Shown one piece after another: positions 7,012 to 16,338 of a stretch of 64,000 nt of DNA (the stretch's first letter is position 1; every line of letters starts with the position of its first letter). The notes under the pieces are model-generated. The model worked only from the letters and a program-made list of their open reading frames with translations. It was not told the origin of the DNA and did no database searches. Source of the stretch: Tannerella sp. (GTDB lineage: Bacteria > Bacteroidota > Bacteroidia > Bacteroidales > Tannerellaceae); assembly GCA_031285565.1 (NCBI GenBank), contig JAITVY010000021.1, positions 22,349-86,348 on the forward strand, in the 5' to 3' direction. Position numbers and translations under genes: made by a program.

Positions 7012-8835
7012 TCAATTACTTTTTATTAAAGTGGCGCCTTCTCCTTTTCCGATTGTTATCTGAGTGATTTCTTCACCTAATGAATTATCTTCCAACAGAC
7101 GGCGATATTTGCCACCCAGTTCTACTGTGACGGGATTGAAGCCCAGGGGAGCTATTGCATTATTAGCATTTCCGAAGTGAGCTATTACGAGTCCTTTTTC
7201 AAATTCCCGACCAAGAATTTTATGATCATTAGGGGCTGTTGATACTGCTCCTTCTGACAGTACAAAGAAACGGTCAGTACCGGATACACCCCAATAATCT
7301 TTTCCGCTTCGCACAACAGGTTTGCCTAAATCGTATTCGCGGTTGATGTGCCAATGTGTTTCTGTTAAATCTCCTTTTGTAGGCCAACCACCATAATAAC
7401 TGGCAGATCCCTTATGGTAAGAAAAATATCCGTTATTGTGGACAACTAACATTTGTACAGCCAATGTAAACTGAATAAAATTATCCCATTGTTCCTCTGT
7501 ATATTTTTCAGGTCTATCATAATAATTGGTTTCGCTGTTGGCTATGATTGTGACACCTTTTTCCATTGCTTCATAAAGGTCTGTAAGGCTTCGTATATCA
7601 TAAGTCCGCATACGTACCATATTGGTTATGTATTCCGTCATTATTTCATCATACACATGATCGAACTTGTCTTTGGCCATATAATTATATTCGGAGATAT
7701 AATATGACTCAGAGAGATTACCGTATAATTGAAAGTTTTGTCCGATTGTAGCTTCAATCGTTTGTTCCATCTGGTTTCTCATCTTTACCATATCTTCACC
7801 GGCACGTACCCGGGCCTCATCTAACGTCTTAATTCCCAGTTTACGCATTTCTATTGTATTATCCAGACGGTAATATGTTTCGGCAATATTGTAATAACTA
7901 TCGATAAATTGTCCGTCCAGATATTTGCCTTCTTCTTTATTTACGATAACACTTTTTAGTACTATAGCTGAGTATGCTTCACGAAATACTTTTGATGAGG
8001 GACAGTAAGTAGGATAGGCTGCTTTATATGTTGTACGAACTCGAGCTTCCTTTAGTGTTTTTGCAGAACCTTTCGGGCCATATCCCGGAACATTGGCAAA
8101 TACGGTAGTGCCAAGTTTAACTTCCGTATCTTCTTCGTAATGATAATACAATTCTTCCGGATCAATACCCCGCTCTTCGCACCATTTTTCCATTGCAGCA
8201 GCCACATCGGTATACATTGATGTATAGCCGATTAATTTAACATACGGATTTGCTTCTTTAAGTAAGTTAAACGCTTTTGGTTTGGAAACGGTTCCTGTTA
8301 CAATTACATCGTGATGATTTGCCAGCCATTCTGCCGATTCTTTAGTCGTAACAGCTACATCGTCATAGTCAAAACCGGCCGTACGTATTGAGTTCCATAG
8401 GTGCTTATCTTCAGGAGCTTTAATAGTCATTGTACCGATATTCAATTTGCCGGAATTGCCATTTGCATCGGTCACCATAATGTAGCAGTCTGAATACGTG
8501 CCATTCTCCATCTTGCTTAATGTAAGATAGTTGGTTCCAGCTTCTACCTGTGTGGTAGGTGTTTTCAGACCTCCTCCTAAAGATAAAGTACCGGCTGCAG
8601 AGCTGTGAAAAACAAAAGAAGGGGTGGCGTCTTTGCTATTGGTTACCGGAGTAATAACAAAAGCTAATACCACTGCATCAGACTCATATTCTGTGTTGTT
8701 CCGTTCTGTAGTTTCTGTCGGAGAAAAAGCAGATACGTCGAAAACGAATACTGCACATGCCAACCATAATAAAGTCATTTTTGTTATGCGACAGATTGAC
8801 ATGTTTTTATATTTTATATTATATAGATCTTTCAT
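7012..8835 (-). CDS. Secreted putative glycoside hydrolase (GHL15-like)
   Basis: A secreted protein of 607 residues, or 596 if translation starts at the internal ATG at 8802 (MSICRITK), which places the hydrophobic signal segment MTLLWLACAVFVFDVSAF nearer the N-terminus. Residues 50-145 look like a beta-rich domain; about 150-600 looks like a TIM-barrel of the hypothetical glycosyl hydrolase type, with KYLDGQFIDSYY, ANSETNYYDRPE and a closing beta segment (GLVIAHFGNANNA) as in GHL15-type proteins. The family assignment is by remembered pattern, so moderate. The upstream BspA-like gene ends 36 bases before it, and the two are probably co-transcribed. It has no T9SS C-terminal domain. Confidence 0.55.
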   Translation of the reverse strand: MKDLYNIKYKNMSICRITKMTLLWLACAVFVFDVSAFSPTETTERNNTEYESDAVVLAFVITPVTNSKDATPSFVFHSSAAGTLSLGGGLKTPTTQVEAGTNYLTLSKMENGTYSDCYIMVTDANGNSGKLNIGTMTIKAPEDKHLWNSIRTAGFDYDDVAVTTKESAEWLANHHDVIVTGTVSKPKAFNLLKEANPYVKLIGYTSMYTDVAAAMEKWCEERGIDPEELYYHYEEDTEVKLGTTVFANVPGYGPKGSAKTLKEARVRTTYKAAYPTYCPSSKVFREAYSAIVLKSVIVNKEEGKYLDGQFIDSYYNIAETYYRLDNTIEMRKLGIKTLDEARVRAGEDMVKMRNQMEQTIEATIGQNFQLYGNLSESYYISEYNYMAKDKFDHVYDEIMTEYITNMVRMRTYDIRSLTDLYEAMEKGVTIIANSETNYYDRPEKYTEEQWDNFIQFTLAVQMLVVHNNGYFSYHKGSASYYGGWPTKGDLTETHWHINREYDLGKPVVRSGKDYWGVSGTDRFFVLSEGAVSTAPNDHKILGREFEKGLVIAHFGNANNAIAPLGFNPVTVELGGKYRRLLEDNSLGEEITQITIGKGEGATLIKSN

Positions 8836-8871
8836 TTGTTTATGTTTTGATTATTGATAGATTTGAATGTT

Positions 8872-9846
8872 TTATTGTTTAATAAGCTTTCTGGTTACTA
8901 TGCCATCGAGAGTTTCCAGTTTTACTATGTACATGCCTGATGTCAGTGACTCTATGGAAATATATTCAGATTCTTTTACTATTTTAGAAAAAACGGTTTT
9001 GCCGTTCATATTAAAAAGTGTAAGCCGTGTTGTTTCGTTATTGATACCATTTACATAAAAACCTTCTGTAGCCGGATTAGGATGGAGATAGATGGTTACC
9101 CCATTTATTTCTTCCATGGCAGTGTCGTCGTCTTTCCCATCTTCATCGTCCTTACCATCATCTTCACCATCATCGTCTTTACCATCGTCTTCATCCTTAC
9201 TTTCATCGATAAGAATAGGATTGAAATCTTTCCATGTATTCGCTTTTTCATAAGCTGATTTACTGTCTTTCGGTACATATAACTTACAATCCGAAGGTAT
9301 ACCGGCAAAAACCATTGTTTTACAGGTTGGGGGAACAATCGCTTTTGTATATAAGTCTGTTAAGTTTATACAAGAGGCAAATCCTTCGTCAAGAATTGTA
9401 GTCAGACTGTTTGGAATAGTAGCGGTTACTAAACCCGAACAAAAGTAGAAAGATCTGTATCCGATGGTTTGCAGACCTTCAGGAAGTTTGATGGAAGTTA
9501 ATTTGGTACAGGAAGAAAAAGCGTAAGCTCCGATTTTTTTTACACTACCAGCTATCGAAACAGAAGTAAGTGCCGTATAATTTTCAAAAGCATAGTCGCC
9601 AATGCTGGTAACACCTTCTTCAATGACAAGATGCGTGATTGCGTTTTTACTGTTATGCCAAGGAGCATTATTGTTATTGTTCCCAAATACATACGGAGGC
9701 ATCTCTCCATTTCCATTACCTGTTTTGCTAATCGTTAATACGTTTTTTTCCAGTTTCCATGAGAGCCCCTGGTCTTCAAATGGAGTGCTTGCATACAACT
9801 GTAGGCCAAAGCACATGCATACAGTTAAAAGTAATAATTGTTTCAT
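8872..9846 (-). CDS. BspA-like leucine-rich-repeat protein with T9SS sorting domain
   Basis: Secreted or surface protein of 324 residues. A signal peptide (MKQLLLLTVCMCFGLQLYAS) is followed by BspA/LRR_5-type repeats from about 70 to 200, with recurring units such as LTSVSIAGSVKKIGAYAFSSC. Residues 213-240 are an extremely acidic Asp/Glu/Gly/Lys linker (KDDDGEDDGKDDEDGKDDD). The last 75 residues form a type-A T9SS sorting domain, with YLHPNPA, LTLFNMNGKTV and the ending LTSGMYIVKLE...RKLIKQ. Such proteins are exported across the outer membrane and often attached to the surface. It precedes the putative glycosidase gene in the same direction. Confidence 0.85.
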   Translation of the reverse strand: MKQLLLLTVCMCFGLQLYASTPFEDQGLSWKLEKNVLTISKTGNGNGEMPPYVFGNNNNNAPWHNSKNAITHLVIEEGVTSIGDYAFENYTALTSVSIAGSVKKIGAYAFSSCTKLTSIKLPEGLQTIGYRSFYFCSGLVTATIPNSLTTILDEGFASCINLTDLYTKAIVPPTCKTMVFAGIPSDCKLYVPKDSKSAYEKANTWKDFNPILIDESKDEDDGKDDDGEDDGKDDEDGKDDDTAMEEINGVTIYLHPNPATEGFYVNGINNETTRLTLFNMNGKTVFSKIVKESEYISIESLTSGMYIVKLETLDGIVTRKLIKQ

Positions 9847-9874
9847 ACGATAATAATTTTTTATTAATAGCTAC

Positions 9875-10131
9875 TTAGAAACCGTTTTGAATTTTATGGG
9901 ATTAATTTTATGATCTATCTCGGGCTAAATTGACCTTCTTATTCATTAGTCGTTTTGCGTGACTCGGCATAATCCGAACAAGTTCGGTTTTTACACTCGC
10001 TACTTAAAACGTTCGCTTATCTGCCCCTCTGTTTTTAATCACATAGCCCGCTATGCTCATAAAAACAGATGCACAGCTAAACAAAAAATAAGGTCAATTT
10101 ATCACCGAATAAAATTCAAAACAGTTTCTAA
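9875..10131. mobile_element. MITE-like palindromic element
   Basis: A 257-base non-coding block bounded by 23-base terminal inverted repeats that match at 22 positions (left starts TTAGAAACCGTTTTGAATTT, right ends with its complement). A second pair of inverted arms (TAAATTGACCTT and AAGGTCAATTTA) lies just inside, and an internal hairpin occupies 10029-10068. It has no coding capacity. Such structure fits a miniature inverted-repeat element. No flanking target duplication could be assigned by eye. It sits between BspA-like and LytTR genes. Confidence 0.6.
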
Positions 10132-10362
10132 AACCTGATTTGTTTTTTATCTTTAATTTTTCTAAAAATCAAGGCAAATGTAGCTTTGTTCGTATTGCCG
10201 GAAAAGGGGTTGGGATATAAATACAGGCGTAAGGGACGGAATAACAGGATGTGTTTTTTCATCGTAGTAATTTGTGATGCATATGCAGGATTTTGATTAT
10301 ACCCGGCAGATAGAAAGGAAATGTTTCCGGTTTTAACGATTTCTTATTATAATTATAATTTG

Positions 10363-10370
10363 TATTTTTG
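10363..10370 (+). promoter_or_regulatory. Candidate -7 element for the LytTR gene
   Basis: TATTTTTG matches TAnnTTTG and lies 64 bases upstream of the TTG start at 10435. The rest of the 10132-10434 gap is AT-rich with no other recognisable feature. Confidence 0.5.
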
Positions 10371-10434
10371 CCGGGACGAGTTATCTTCGAAGACGAATTT
10401 AGAATAAAATAATAAAGAGAGTCATTTCTTAGTT

Positions 10435-11283
10435 TTGGATTTTGCACGGGAATATTTAAAACAGCCTTTTCCTTTTTTTAGAAAAAAATGGTTAGTTGTT
10501 TCAATAACCACCTTTTGGGTGTTATTGATAGCACTTTCTATATCTCCTATTGGATTGAGCATGTTGGACACTAAAACGATTTTTTCTATTGTTATATATT
10601 TTACTCTATCAGCTGCATTTGCATCTTCTTTAGTGACGTATTTGTTCCCATTACTATTTAAAAACTTTTATAATCCACAGTCGTGGACAAAAGGAAAGTT
10701 TTTGTTATTTTCTTTTGCTATCATTACGATCATGTGGGGATTCACTGTTTACGCAAATTACTACGTAAAAAAAACAATAAGTTACGAATCTGTATTTCCT
10801 ATTCCCGTAGGAATACTCTTATTATATGTTCCGTGTATAATAGTAGGATTTTTTCCTACTGTAACCGTTTATATTGTAGAGAAACGATTGGGAGAAAAAG
10901 CAAAGGGAGAGGAGACTTTTACAAATATATCTGAAGGAGAATTAATAACATTTTCAAATAATGTGAAAGAAAGTATTTCTTTCTCCCCGAATGATTTCTT
11001 ATATGCAGAGGTTGTAAAAAATGATTTTACCCTGTATTATTTAAATGGGCATAATATAGAGTCGAAGACTTTTAGAATGACACTTTTACAGGCGTTGGAT
11101 GTTTTCAGTTCTTATCCTAATATTCTTCGTATACACAGGGCTTTTGTGGTGAATATTGATTATGTTACCGATGTTACCGGAAATTCTCATGGATATAAGT
11201 TAACATTGAAAGAGGGGGGATTACAGCTTCCGCTATCCAAGACGTATGCTAAAGAGGTTCTCGAGATAGTAGCTGGTAATTGA
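10435..11283 (+). CDS. Membrane-anchored LytTR DNA-binding regulator
   Basis: Transcription regulator of 282 residues with about four N-terminal membrane helices (between 18 and 150) and a C-terminal LytTR domain (about 175-280), seen in FLYAEVVKNDFTLYYLNG, ILRIHRAFVVNIDYV and LQLPLSKTYAKEV. LytTR domains bind short direct repeats. Unlike two-component LytR/AlgR proteins it has no receiver domain; Bacteroidota have many such membrane-LytTR proteins whose signals are mostly unknown. No ATG precedes the first helix, so the TTG at 10435 is the best start. It is a single gene between a repeat element and an unrelated minus-strand operon, so its target is not indicated. Confidence 0.8.
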   Translation: MDFAREYLKQPFPFFRKKWLVVSITTFWVLLIALSISPIGLSMLDTKTIFSIVIYFTLSAAFASSLVTYLFPLLFKNFYNPQSWTKGKFLLFSFAIITIMWGFTVYANYYVKKTISYESVFPIPVGILLLYVPCIIVGFFPTVTVYIVEKRLGEKAKGEETFTNISEGELITFSNNVKESISFSPNDFLYAEVVKNDFTLYYLNGHNIESKTFRMTLLQALDVFSSYPNILRIHRAFVVNIDYVTDVTGNSHGYKLTLKEGGLQLPLSKTYAKEVLEIVAGN

Positions 11284-11479
11284 AAAATTATTCTTTTGAT
11301 TTATTGATTATAGATTTTTTATGACTTACATCTCTTTCCATGATACATCGCCAAAATAAAATGCCGGAAGAGTCATTAGAAAAATCCTGAACAATAAATC
11401 ATGTGAATCCGTATGATATGGCCTGTATTTTGCACAACAGAATTCAATATAGCCTATTCAATAATCTTTATCTGTCTGT

Positions 11480-12811
11480 TCAATTTTTTTTGCCGGATTC
11501 GATCATTTCAATACATTCATCAATTGAATAATTACATGGGAAAAAATAGTTTGTTCCGGTGGGCGCCAGATGGAAATCACCATCAAATATGATTTGTGGA
11601 GGATCTCCATTTAATAGTTTGCAGCCTTTTTCGCTGGCGATGCCAATACAACGATCAAACGAATCGGTATCGGTGGTAGCAAAGGGGTTATAGCTGAAAT
11701 ATTGATAGATATACGGAACTCCGCCGTCTCCTTTTTTAAGATGCATCAATGAGTACTCACTATTCATTGTATTCAGAAATGTGATACGTGTATAATCTTT
11801 CTTTTCGTCTATTATAAGATTATACCAGGGGAAAAATGTCCAATCGGGAGAGTTGATTGCCGTCACATTTCTTTGTATTACAATTGGATGGTTGTAGATT
11901 TGCAGCGTATCTAAAATATATGCAGCGGCGTATTGGTCATTGTACTCGTTTTCAGATCTGGATTCGTATAAGTATCCGATAATTTTATTTTCCAGATATA
12001 CCGGATATTTTTGATCTTCTTTTTCTTCCAGAACGATTAGTTCATCGTTTTGCACTTCATACCATGTTTCTTTACGGTAGTATATATCGTATAAAGGTTT
12101 ATCGCCATCCCACATCCAATCGCCTTTTTCATTAGTAACTCCATGTGCATGACTTTTAACAATGTATATGTAGTGAGGATCAAGATATTTTTCTTCTACC
12201 TTTATTGAGTCGGTGGTCAATAACATATTATCTTCTGCCCAACGATCAAATAAGTATTTATAGTTGTTGCTTTGTGCAATGCGGTTAGTGTATACATGGG
12301 TGAGATTGTAATCACCTCCATCGTCAGCATATAGCTCATTATCAGAGATGATTTTCAGATTTCCACTGTTTTTTTCTCTGAGAATCAATATACAACGTCC
12401 ATAGAATCCCATCTCGCCACCCCATGATTCGAGTATATATAATGATTTATTGTCTAAATCACAAAGATGAACCAAATGATTGCCGCCTCTTTTGAGCCAG
12501 TAACCGACATTAATTTTCAGTGTATGAAATGTGTGTTTATCCGGCGAGAGGCTTTTTATCAGTATATGCTGATCATTATAATTGTTTTTCCCGATTTCCA
12601 AACTGACATATTCATTTACCCAAATGGGAATTGAATCCCATTCACTAACTTGCCTGTCGGTTTGCGAATCGGCCAAACTACAATCTGCCAGGGGAATATC
12701 GTACACACTTCTTACAGATTTCCCCAAACAGACTTGTATAAATAACATTAATCCACAAAGTGTTAATGTTTTTATCTTGTAGCTATGTGTTAAGTTACAA
12801 TTTTCCGGCAT
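11480..12811 (-). CDS. Secreted protein of unknown function
   Basis: Not recognised. Starting from the ATG at 12811 the product has 443 residues and begins MPENCNLTHSYKIK followed by a hydrophobic signal segment (TLTLCGLMLFIQVCLG), so it is probably exported. The mature part is rich in Tyr, Asp and Trp and looks beta-rich, with segments such as YILESWGGEMGFYGR and YIYIVKSHAHG, but no catalytic motif was identified. The frame is open further upstream to 12886, deep inside the preceding gene; the ATG at 12811 gives only a 17-base overlap with the alcohol dehydrogenase stop and leads directly into the signal peptide. The overlap suggests translation coupled to the metabolic operon. Confidence 0.6.
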   Translation of the reverse strand: MPENCNLTHSYKIKTLTLCGLMLFIQVCLGKSVRSVYDIPLADCSLADSQTDRQVSEWDSIPIWVNEYVSLEIGKNNYNDQHILIKSLSPDKHTFHTLKINVGYWLKRGGNHLVHLCDLDNKSLYILESWGGEMGFYGRCILILREKNSGNLKIISDNELYADDGGDYNLTHVYTNRIAQSNNYKYLFDRWAEDNMLLTTDSIKVEEKYLDPHYIYIVKSHAHGVTNEKGDWMWDGDKPLYDIYYRKETWYEVQNDELIVLEEKEDQKYPVYLENKIIGYLYESRSENEYNDQYAAAYILDTLQIYNHPIVIQRNVTAINSPDWTFFPWYNLIIDEKKDYTRITFLNTMNSEYSLMHLKKGDGGVPYIYQYFSYNPFATTDTDSFDRCIGIASEKGCKLLNGDPPQIIFDGDFHLAPTGTNYFFPCNYSIDECIEMIESGKKN

Positions 12812-14069
12812 TATCCAACAAATATACTTCCGCTTCGATGTTCCAAAGTCCGTTATGAGCTTCACATAATTTGTGTAGTTCTGCAAACAGGGGATTTTCT
12901 TTTCCTTTGGCTTCGAATTCGCTGATAGGGGTTAATGGCATGCTGATATGTGTATAGATCAGCTTTTTCCCTCCTGGAATGGATGGAAGGTTCATTGTGG
13001 TGTCAATTACGGCATTGATTCCCCCGATATGTGTAACCAATCCGGCCGGATCAAGTCCTTTTCCCATCATTTCAATGGCTTCTTTCATATCGTCTGTATT
13101 GCCTCCACTGGTTCCTACTACATGTGTATATGCATAATGCACATTATAGAAGTTGAACGGCGCTTTGAAATCGGTTTTAGCTGGTCCGGCGAAGAAGTTA
13201 AGGCAGCCGTCGAAAGCCAATATCTCGTCAGCCTGTTCAATAATCGGTACGACAGGTGCAAAAACAAATACATCATCAAAGCCTTTGCCATCGGTCATTG
13301 TTCTGAGGGCAACGGTCGGTTGATCCATTATTCCGGTATTTATATATCGTAGATCAATACCGTTCCGGGCGGCTGTTTCGGGGCTGTATAGTTTTTGGGC
13401 ACGATCTAACCGGGTTTGGTCAATATCCGTAACAATTAATAGTTTCGGTTTCTTGTCTGTACGGTGAATCGCATAATTAATTGCGGCCAATCCCATCGGG
13501 CCTACTCCTGCCAGTATTGCCATATTTCCACCGTTTTTTATTTCCATATGGTGGTTATATGATCCTGGAGTGGTATGATAATTGGCATGCATAGCTCCGA
13601 TGACGCATGAAAGTGGCTCTGATAGGGATGCCGGATAATATCCGTCGCCTGTATATTTTAGAAGGGCTCCATTTTTCATTACTTCGTTTGGAATGATGAC
13701 ATATGTGGCATCTCCTCCGATAAACTGATATGAATAACCAGGGGCGCTTAATACGCCGACAGGTCCGTTCGGGTCGTTCAGTGCCGGCTGGATAGAGAAC
13801 TTATCTCCTGTTTTGAACTGTGAGCACCATTTTTTACCTACTTCTATTAATTCACCGGCAAATTCGTGTCCGATTATGACCGGATTTTTATCTATATCAC
13901 GTGGTACACGTTTATGAATATCAGCTTCATGCGATGCTTTATAGGATGACATACAGATACTGTCACATATTACTTTTGCTAATATTTCGTCTTCTTTGAT
14001 TGCCGGTAAATCGAATTCTTCTAAGCGAAGGTCATTTTTGCCGTATAGTCTGACTGCTTTTGTTTTCAT
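12795..14069 (-). CDS. Zinc-dependent alcohol dehydrogenase, sorbose-1-phosphate-reductase-like
   Basis: Medium-chain dehydrogenase of 424 residues. It shows the zinc-site Cys39 (DSICMSS), GHEFAGE with His68 and Glu69, and the Rossmann motif ILAGVGPMGLAAINYA for NAD(P). The overall length and motifs such as IGHEFAGELIEVGKKW resemble L-sorbose-1-phosphate reductase-type enzymes that interconvert keto-sugar phosphates and polyol phosphates. The exact substrate cannot be read from sequence. It follows the aldolase/SDR fusion gene in the same direction after a 245-base gap that holds palindromic repeats, and is probably the last enzyme of that operon. Confidence 0.8.
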   Translation of the reverse strand: MKTKAVRLYGKNDLRLEEFDLPAIKEDEILAKVICDSICMSSYKASHEADIHKRVPRDIDKNPVIIGHEFAGELIEVGKKWCSQFKTGDKFSIQPALNDPNGPVGVLSAPGYSYQFIGGDATYVIIPNEVMKNGALLKYTGDGYYPASLSEPLSCVIGAMHANYHTTPGSYNHHMEIKNGGNMAILAGVGPMGLAAINYAIHRTDKKPKLLIVTDIDQTRLDRAQKLYSPETAARNGIDLRYINTGIMDQPTVALRTMTDGKGFDDVFVFAPVVPIIEQADEILAFDGCLNFFAGPAKTDFKAPFNFYNVHYAYTHVVGTSGGNTDDMKEAIEMMGKGLDPAGLVTHIGGINAVIDTTMNLPSIPGGKKLIYTHISMPLTPISEFEAKGKENPLFAELHKLCEAHNGLWNIEAEVYLLDNAGKL

Positions 14070-14128
14070 TTTGATTTTTAAATAATTAAACCGCAGATTA
14101 ACGCGGATTTTCTCAGATTATCAACGTT

Positions 14129-14210
14129 CAGCAGGATTTGCAATCCTGCTGGTAATTATTATCCGGATTTTAAATCCGGCGGATATAAACCAGGGATTGC
14201 AAATCCTTGG
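14129..14210. repeat. Cluster of three related GGATTTGCAAATCC-type hairpins
   Basis: Three palindromes follow one another: CAGCAGGATT-tgc-AATCCTGCTG (14129-14151), CCGGATTT-t-AAATCCGG (14163-14179) and CCAGGGATT...AATCCTTGG (14190-14210). All share a GGATT/AATCC core, so they look like one short repeat family. A partial relative (TCAGCAGGATTGTGCTG) occurs near 25175. They lie between two genes of the same operon. Confidence 0.6.
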
Positions 14211-14275
14211 TAACAAGAGTCCAAACCAATGTGTTAATGAGATGTCTCCACTTTGGTCGACATGACGATACATTT

Positions 14276-14317
14276 TCAATTTTCAACTGTCAATTTTCAA
14301 CTGTCAATTTTCAATTA
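14276..14317. repeat. Tandem 14-base repeat next to the aldolase/SDR stop
   Basis: Three units of TCAATTTTCAACTG, the last diverged, run to the stop codon of the minus-strand aldolase/SDR gene. Similar low-complexity TTGAAAATTGAAA tracts occur at about 17510-17600 and 31300-31335, in other intergenic gaps. Confidence 0.55.
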
Positions 14318-16276
14318 GTTAAGCATTACCTGCCCTCCTGTAACAGGAATCGCCTGCCCGGTTTCGCACGTTTGTTCAATTAAATATAACACTGCTTTTG
14401 TTACATCTTTCGGGTTGGTTCCTTTCCGCATCGGTACCTGATCCATATAGAACTTGCGAACATCTTCAACGGTTTTAGCACCGGGCACTTTTCCTGCATG
14501 TAAGTATTGCATAAAAAGTCCGTTCTCGGGATCAGACCATAGAGGGCCTTCATAGAAGTTTCCGGGACAAATGGAGTTTACTTTGATCCGGAACGGAGCC
14601 AGTTCTAACGCAAATGATTGAGTCAGGCCAATGCCTCCGAATTTTCCTCCTGCATAAGCAAAGTTTGCTTTTGATCCGCGAAGTCCTGATTTTGAATTGA
14701 TCTGGATGATGTCGCAGTAATTTTCAGCTGCATATTTATTTTGCAGTTTCATCACACGTGATGCTGCCTGCGTGCAATAGAAATAGGCGTTATAGTTGAT
14801 TTTAGTTACAAAATCAAAATTCTCAGGAGTCATTTCTTCTAATCCTCCGGCACGAAGTACACCGGCATTGCTTATAAAAACATCCAATCCCCCGAAGTGA
14901 CACACTGTTTCGTGCATCAGGTTTTGCAGGCTTTCTGTATCTGAAACATTTGTTTGAACGAATACTGCCTGGTTATTTTTTGCCATCCGGCAGAGCTGTT
15001 CAGCCGTTTTTGTTCCTATTTCCTTATTCAGGTCTGCTACTACAATATTTGCACCTTCTTTGATCAGGCATTTGGCAATACCTTCCCCGAATCCCTGTGC
15101 AGCCCCGGTAACAATTATTGTTTTGTTATTGATACGTCCGGAGTTACTTCCCGCACTTACTTTGCGCCGATAATTCTCTACTTCCCAATTATCAATAAAA
15201 TCAATCTGTGCTTGTGTCATCGGGTGTTCGCCACCAAATGACCGGGCAATTTCTGCAATTTTCATCATGTCTTCATATACATCGAGAATGATGTCGCAGT
15301 TTGCCGCATGATCTCCTACAGCAACTAATCCGATTCCTTTGATCAGTAACACTTTCGGATTATATCCGTTTTGTTCGATATAGCTGTTGATTGCTTTTTC
15401 TGCTTTGACGAGTAGTGTTTCCGGCTGTTCATCATCGAAATAAATGTATTTCGATTTGCAGTATACAATAATATCCGGGGAGAATGGAATTGCTATTTTG
15501 GCAAATTCTTTATCAGAGGAACAGAATTTTTCAATCCGGGCATTATTACGTATTTTCAGAACAGGAGGTGTTTGCGGGTTAATCATCATCCGTATCGCCG
15601 GAATAACGTTCTGGACACAGGTACAAATTGGTTGGGGATTATCACTTGCTATTTCATTTGTGATAGCCTGTTCTATTTTTTCAATGATCCGGTTGTAAAT
15701 GGCTTCTATTTCAGCAGTTGTTTCCGCTCCTACAAAAATACCATGATTTTGCAGGAATAAAATAGCCGGCTCCTTTTGGTATTTTTTCCTGTATGCGTTA
15801 ATCTGGTTTTCCACTTCTTTGAAAAGTGTATAACCGGGATCGGTATACGGAATATAAATAGCTTCGTTACCAAACAAGCGAATCATTTCTTTTTCTGCGT
15901 GTTGGCTGCACATCAATCCGTTCACAAGAGTTGGATGTAAATGTACTACGAAGCTAGCCTGCATAGCATTATGCATGGATGTCTCGACTGACGGCCGACG
16001 ATCTTTTGTCAGACAAGCGATAGCCAAATCGTTCTTTACTTCTTCTTCGCGGATGGCAGCGTTGTCGCTATATGTCTTTTCGGAGATAACATTTAGTTTT
16101 TTCCGATCCAGTACAGCAAAGCCATCTTCTGCAATAGTAGCTAATGAAGTTCCGCTAGCCTTTACCCAGATTTGATCCGTATTTTTATACGAGGTATTTC
16201 CTCCTCCGGCAATAACATAGCGGTTGTCTTTGCCGTATTTCCGGGATATTTGAATGAGTTGTTCGAGCTGTTTCAT
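14315..16276 (-). CDS. Bifunctional class II aldolase / short-chain dehydrogenase (RhaEW-like)
   Basis: A fusion of 653 residues. The N-terminal aldolase domain (about 1-220) has Glu98 in RPSVETSMH, His112 and His114 in VHLHPT and His178 in QNHGIF, the expected catalytic Glu and zinc ligands. The C-terminal SDR domain (about 384-653) has the cofactor motif TGAAQGFG (390-397), the NAG motif (470-472) and the active pair Tyr541/Lys545 (YAGGK). By family knowledge such fusions cleave L-rhamnulose-1-phosphate to DHAP and L-lactaldehyde and oxidise the aldehyde to lactate. That would supply the aldolase missing from rhaBAT, but other ketose-phosphate substrates are possible. It lies 62 bases downstream of the PHP gene. 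Confidence 0.85.
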   Translation of the reverse strand: MKQLEQLIQISRKYGKDNRYVIAGGGNTSYKNTDQIWVKASGTSLATIAEDGFAVLDRKKLNVISEKTYSDNAAIREEEVKNDLAIACLTKDRRPSVETSMHNAMQASFVVHLHPTLVNGLMCSQHAEKEMIRLFGNEAIYIPYTDPGYTLFKEVENQINAYRKKYQKEPAILFLQNHGIFVGAETTAEIEAIYNRIIEKIEQAITNEIASDNPQPICTCVQNVIPAIRMMINPQTPPVLKIRNNARIEKFCSSDKEFAKIAIPFSPDIIVYCKSKYIYFDDEQPETLLVKAEKAINSYIEQNGYNPKVLLIKGIGLVAVGDHAANCDIILDVYEDMMKIAEIARSFGGEHPMTQAQIDFIDNWEVENYRRKVSAGSNSGRINNKTIIVTGAAQGFGEGIAKCLIKEGANIVVADLNKEIGTKTAEQLCRMAKNNQAVFVQTNVSDTESLQNLMHETVCHFGGLDVFISNAGVLRAGGLEEMTPENFDFVTKINYNAYFYCTQAASRVMKLQNKYAAENYCDIIQINSKSGLRGSKANFAYAGGKFGGIGLTQSFALELAPFRIKVNSICPGNFYEGPLWSDPENGLFMQYLHAGKVPGAKTVEDVRKFYMDQVPMRKGTNPKDVTKAVLYLIEQTCETGQAIPVTGGQVMLN

Positions 16277-16338
16277 TTAATTAAATTGAAAATGTTTTTT
16301 ACTAACTATCAACTACTGGTTACTAACTACTTTTAGAA

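Noticed and set aside
12812..12886. Upstream start of the secreted unknown gene
   Set aside because: It would add 25 residues before the signal peptide and overlap the preceding gene by more than 90 bases.
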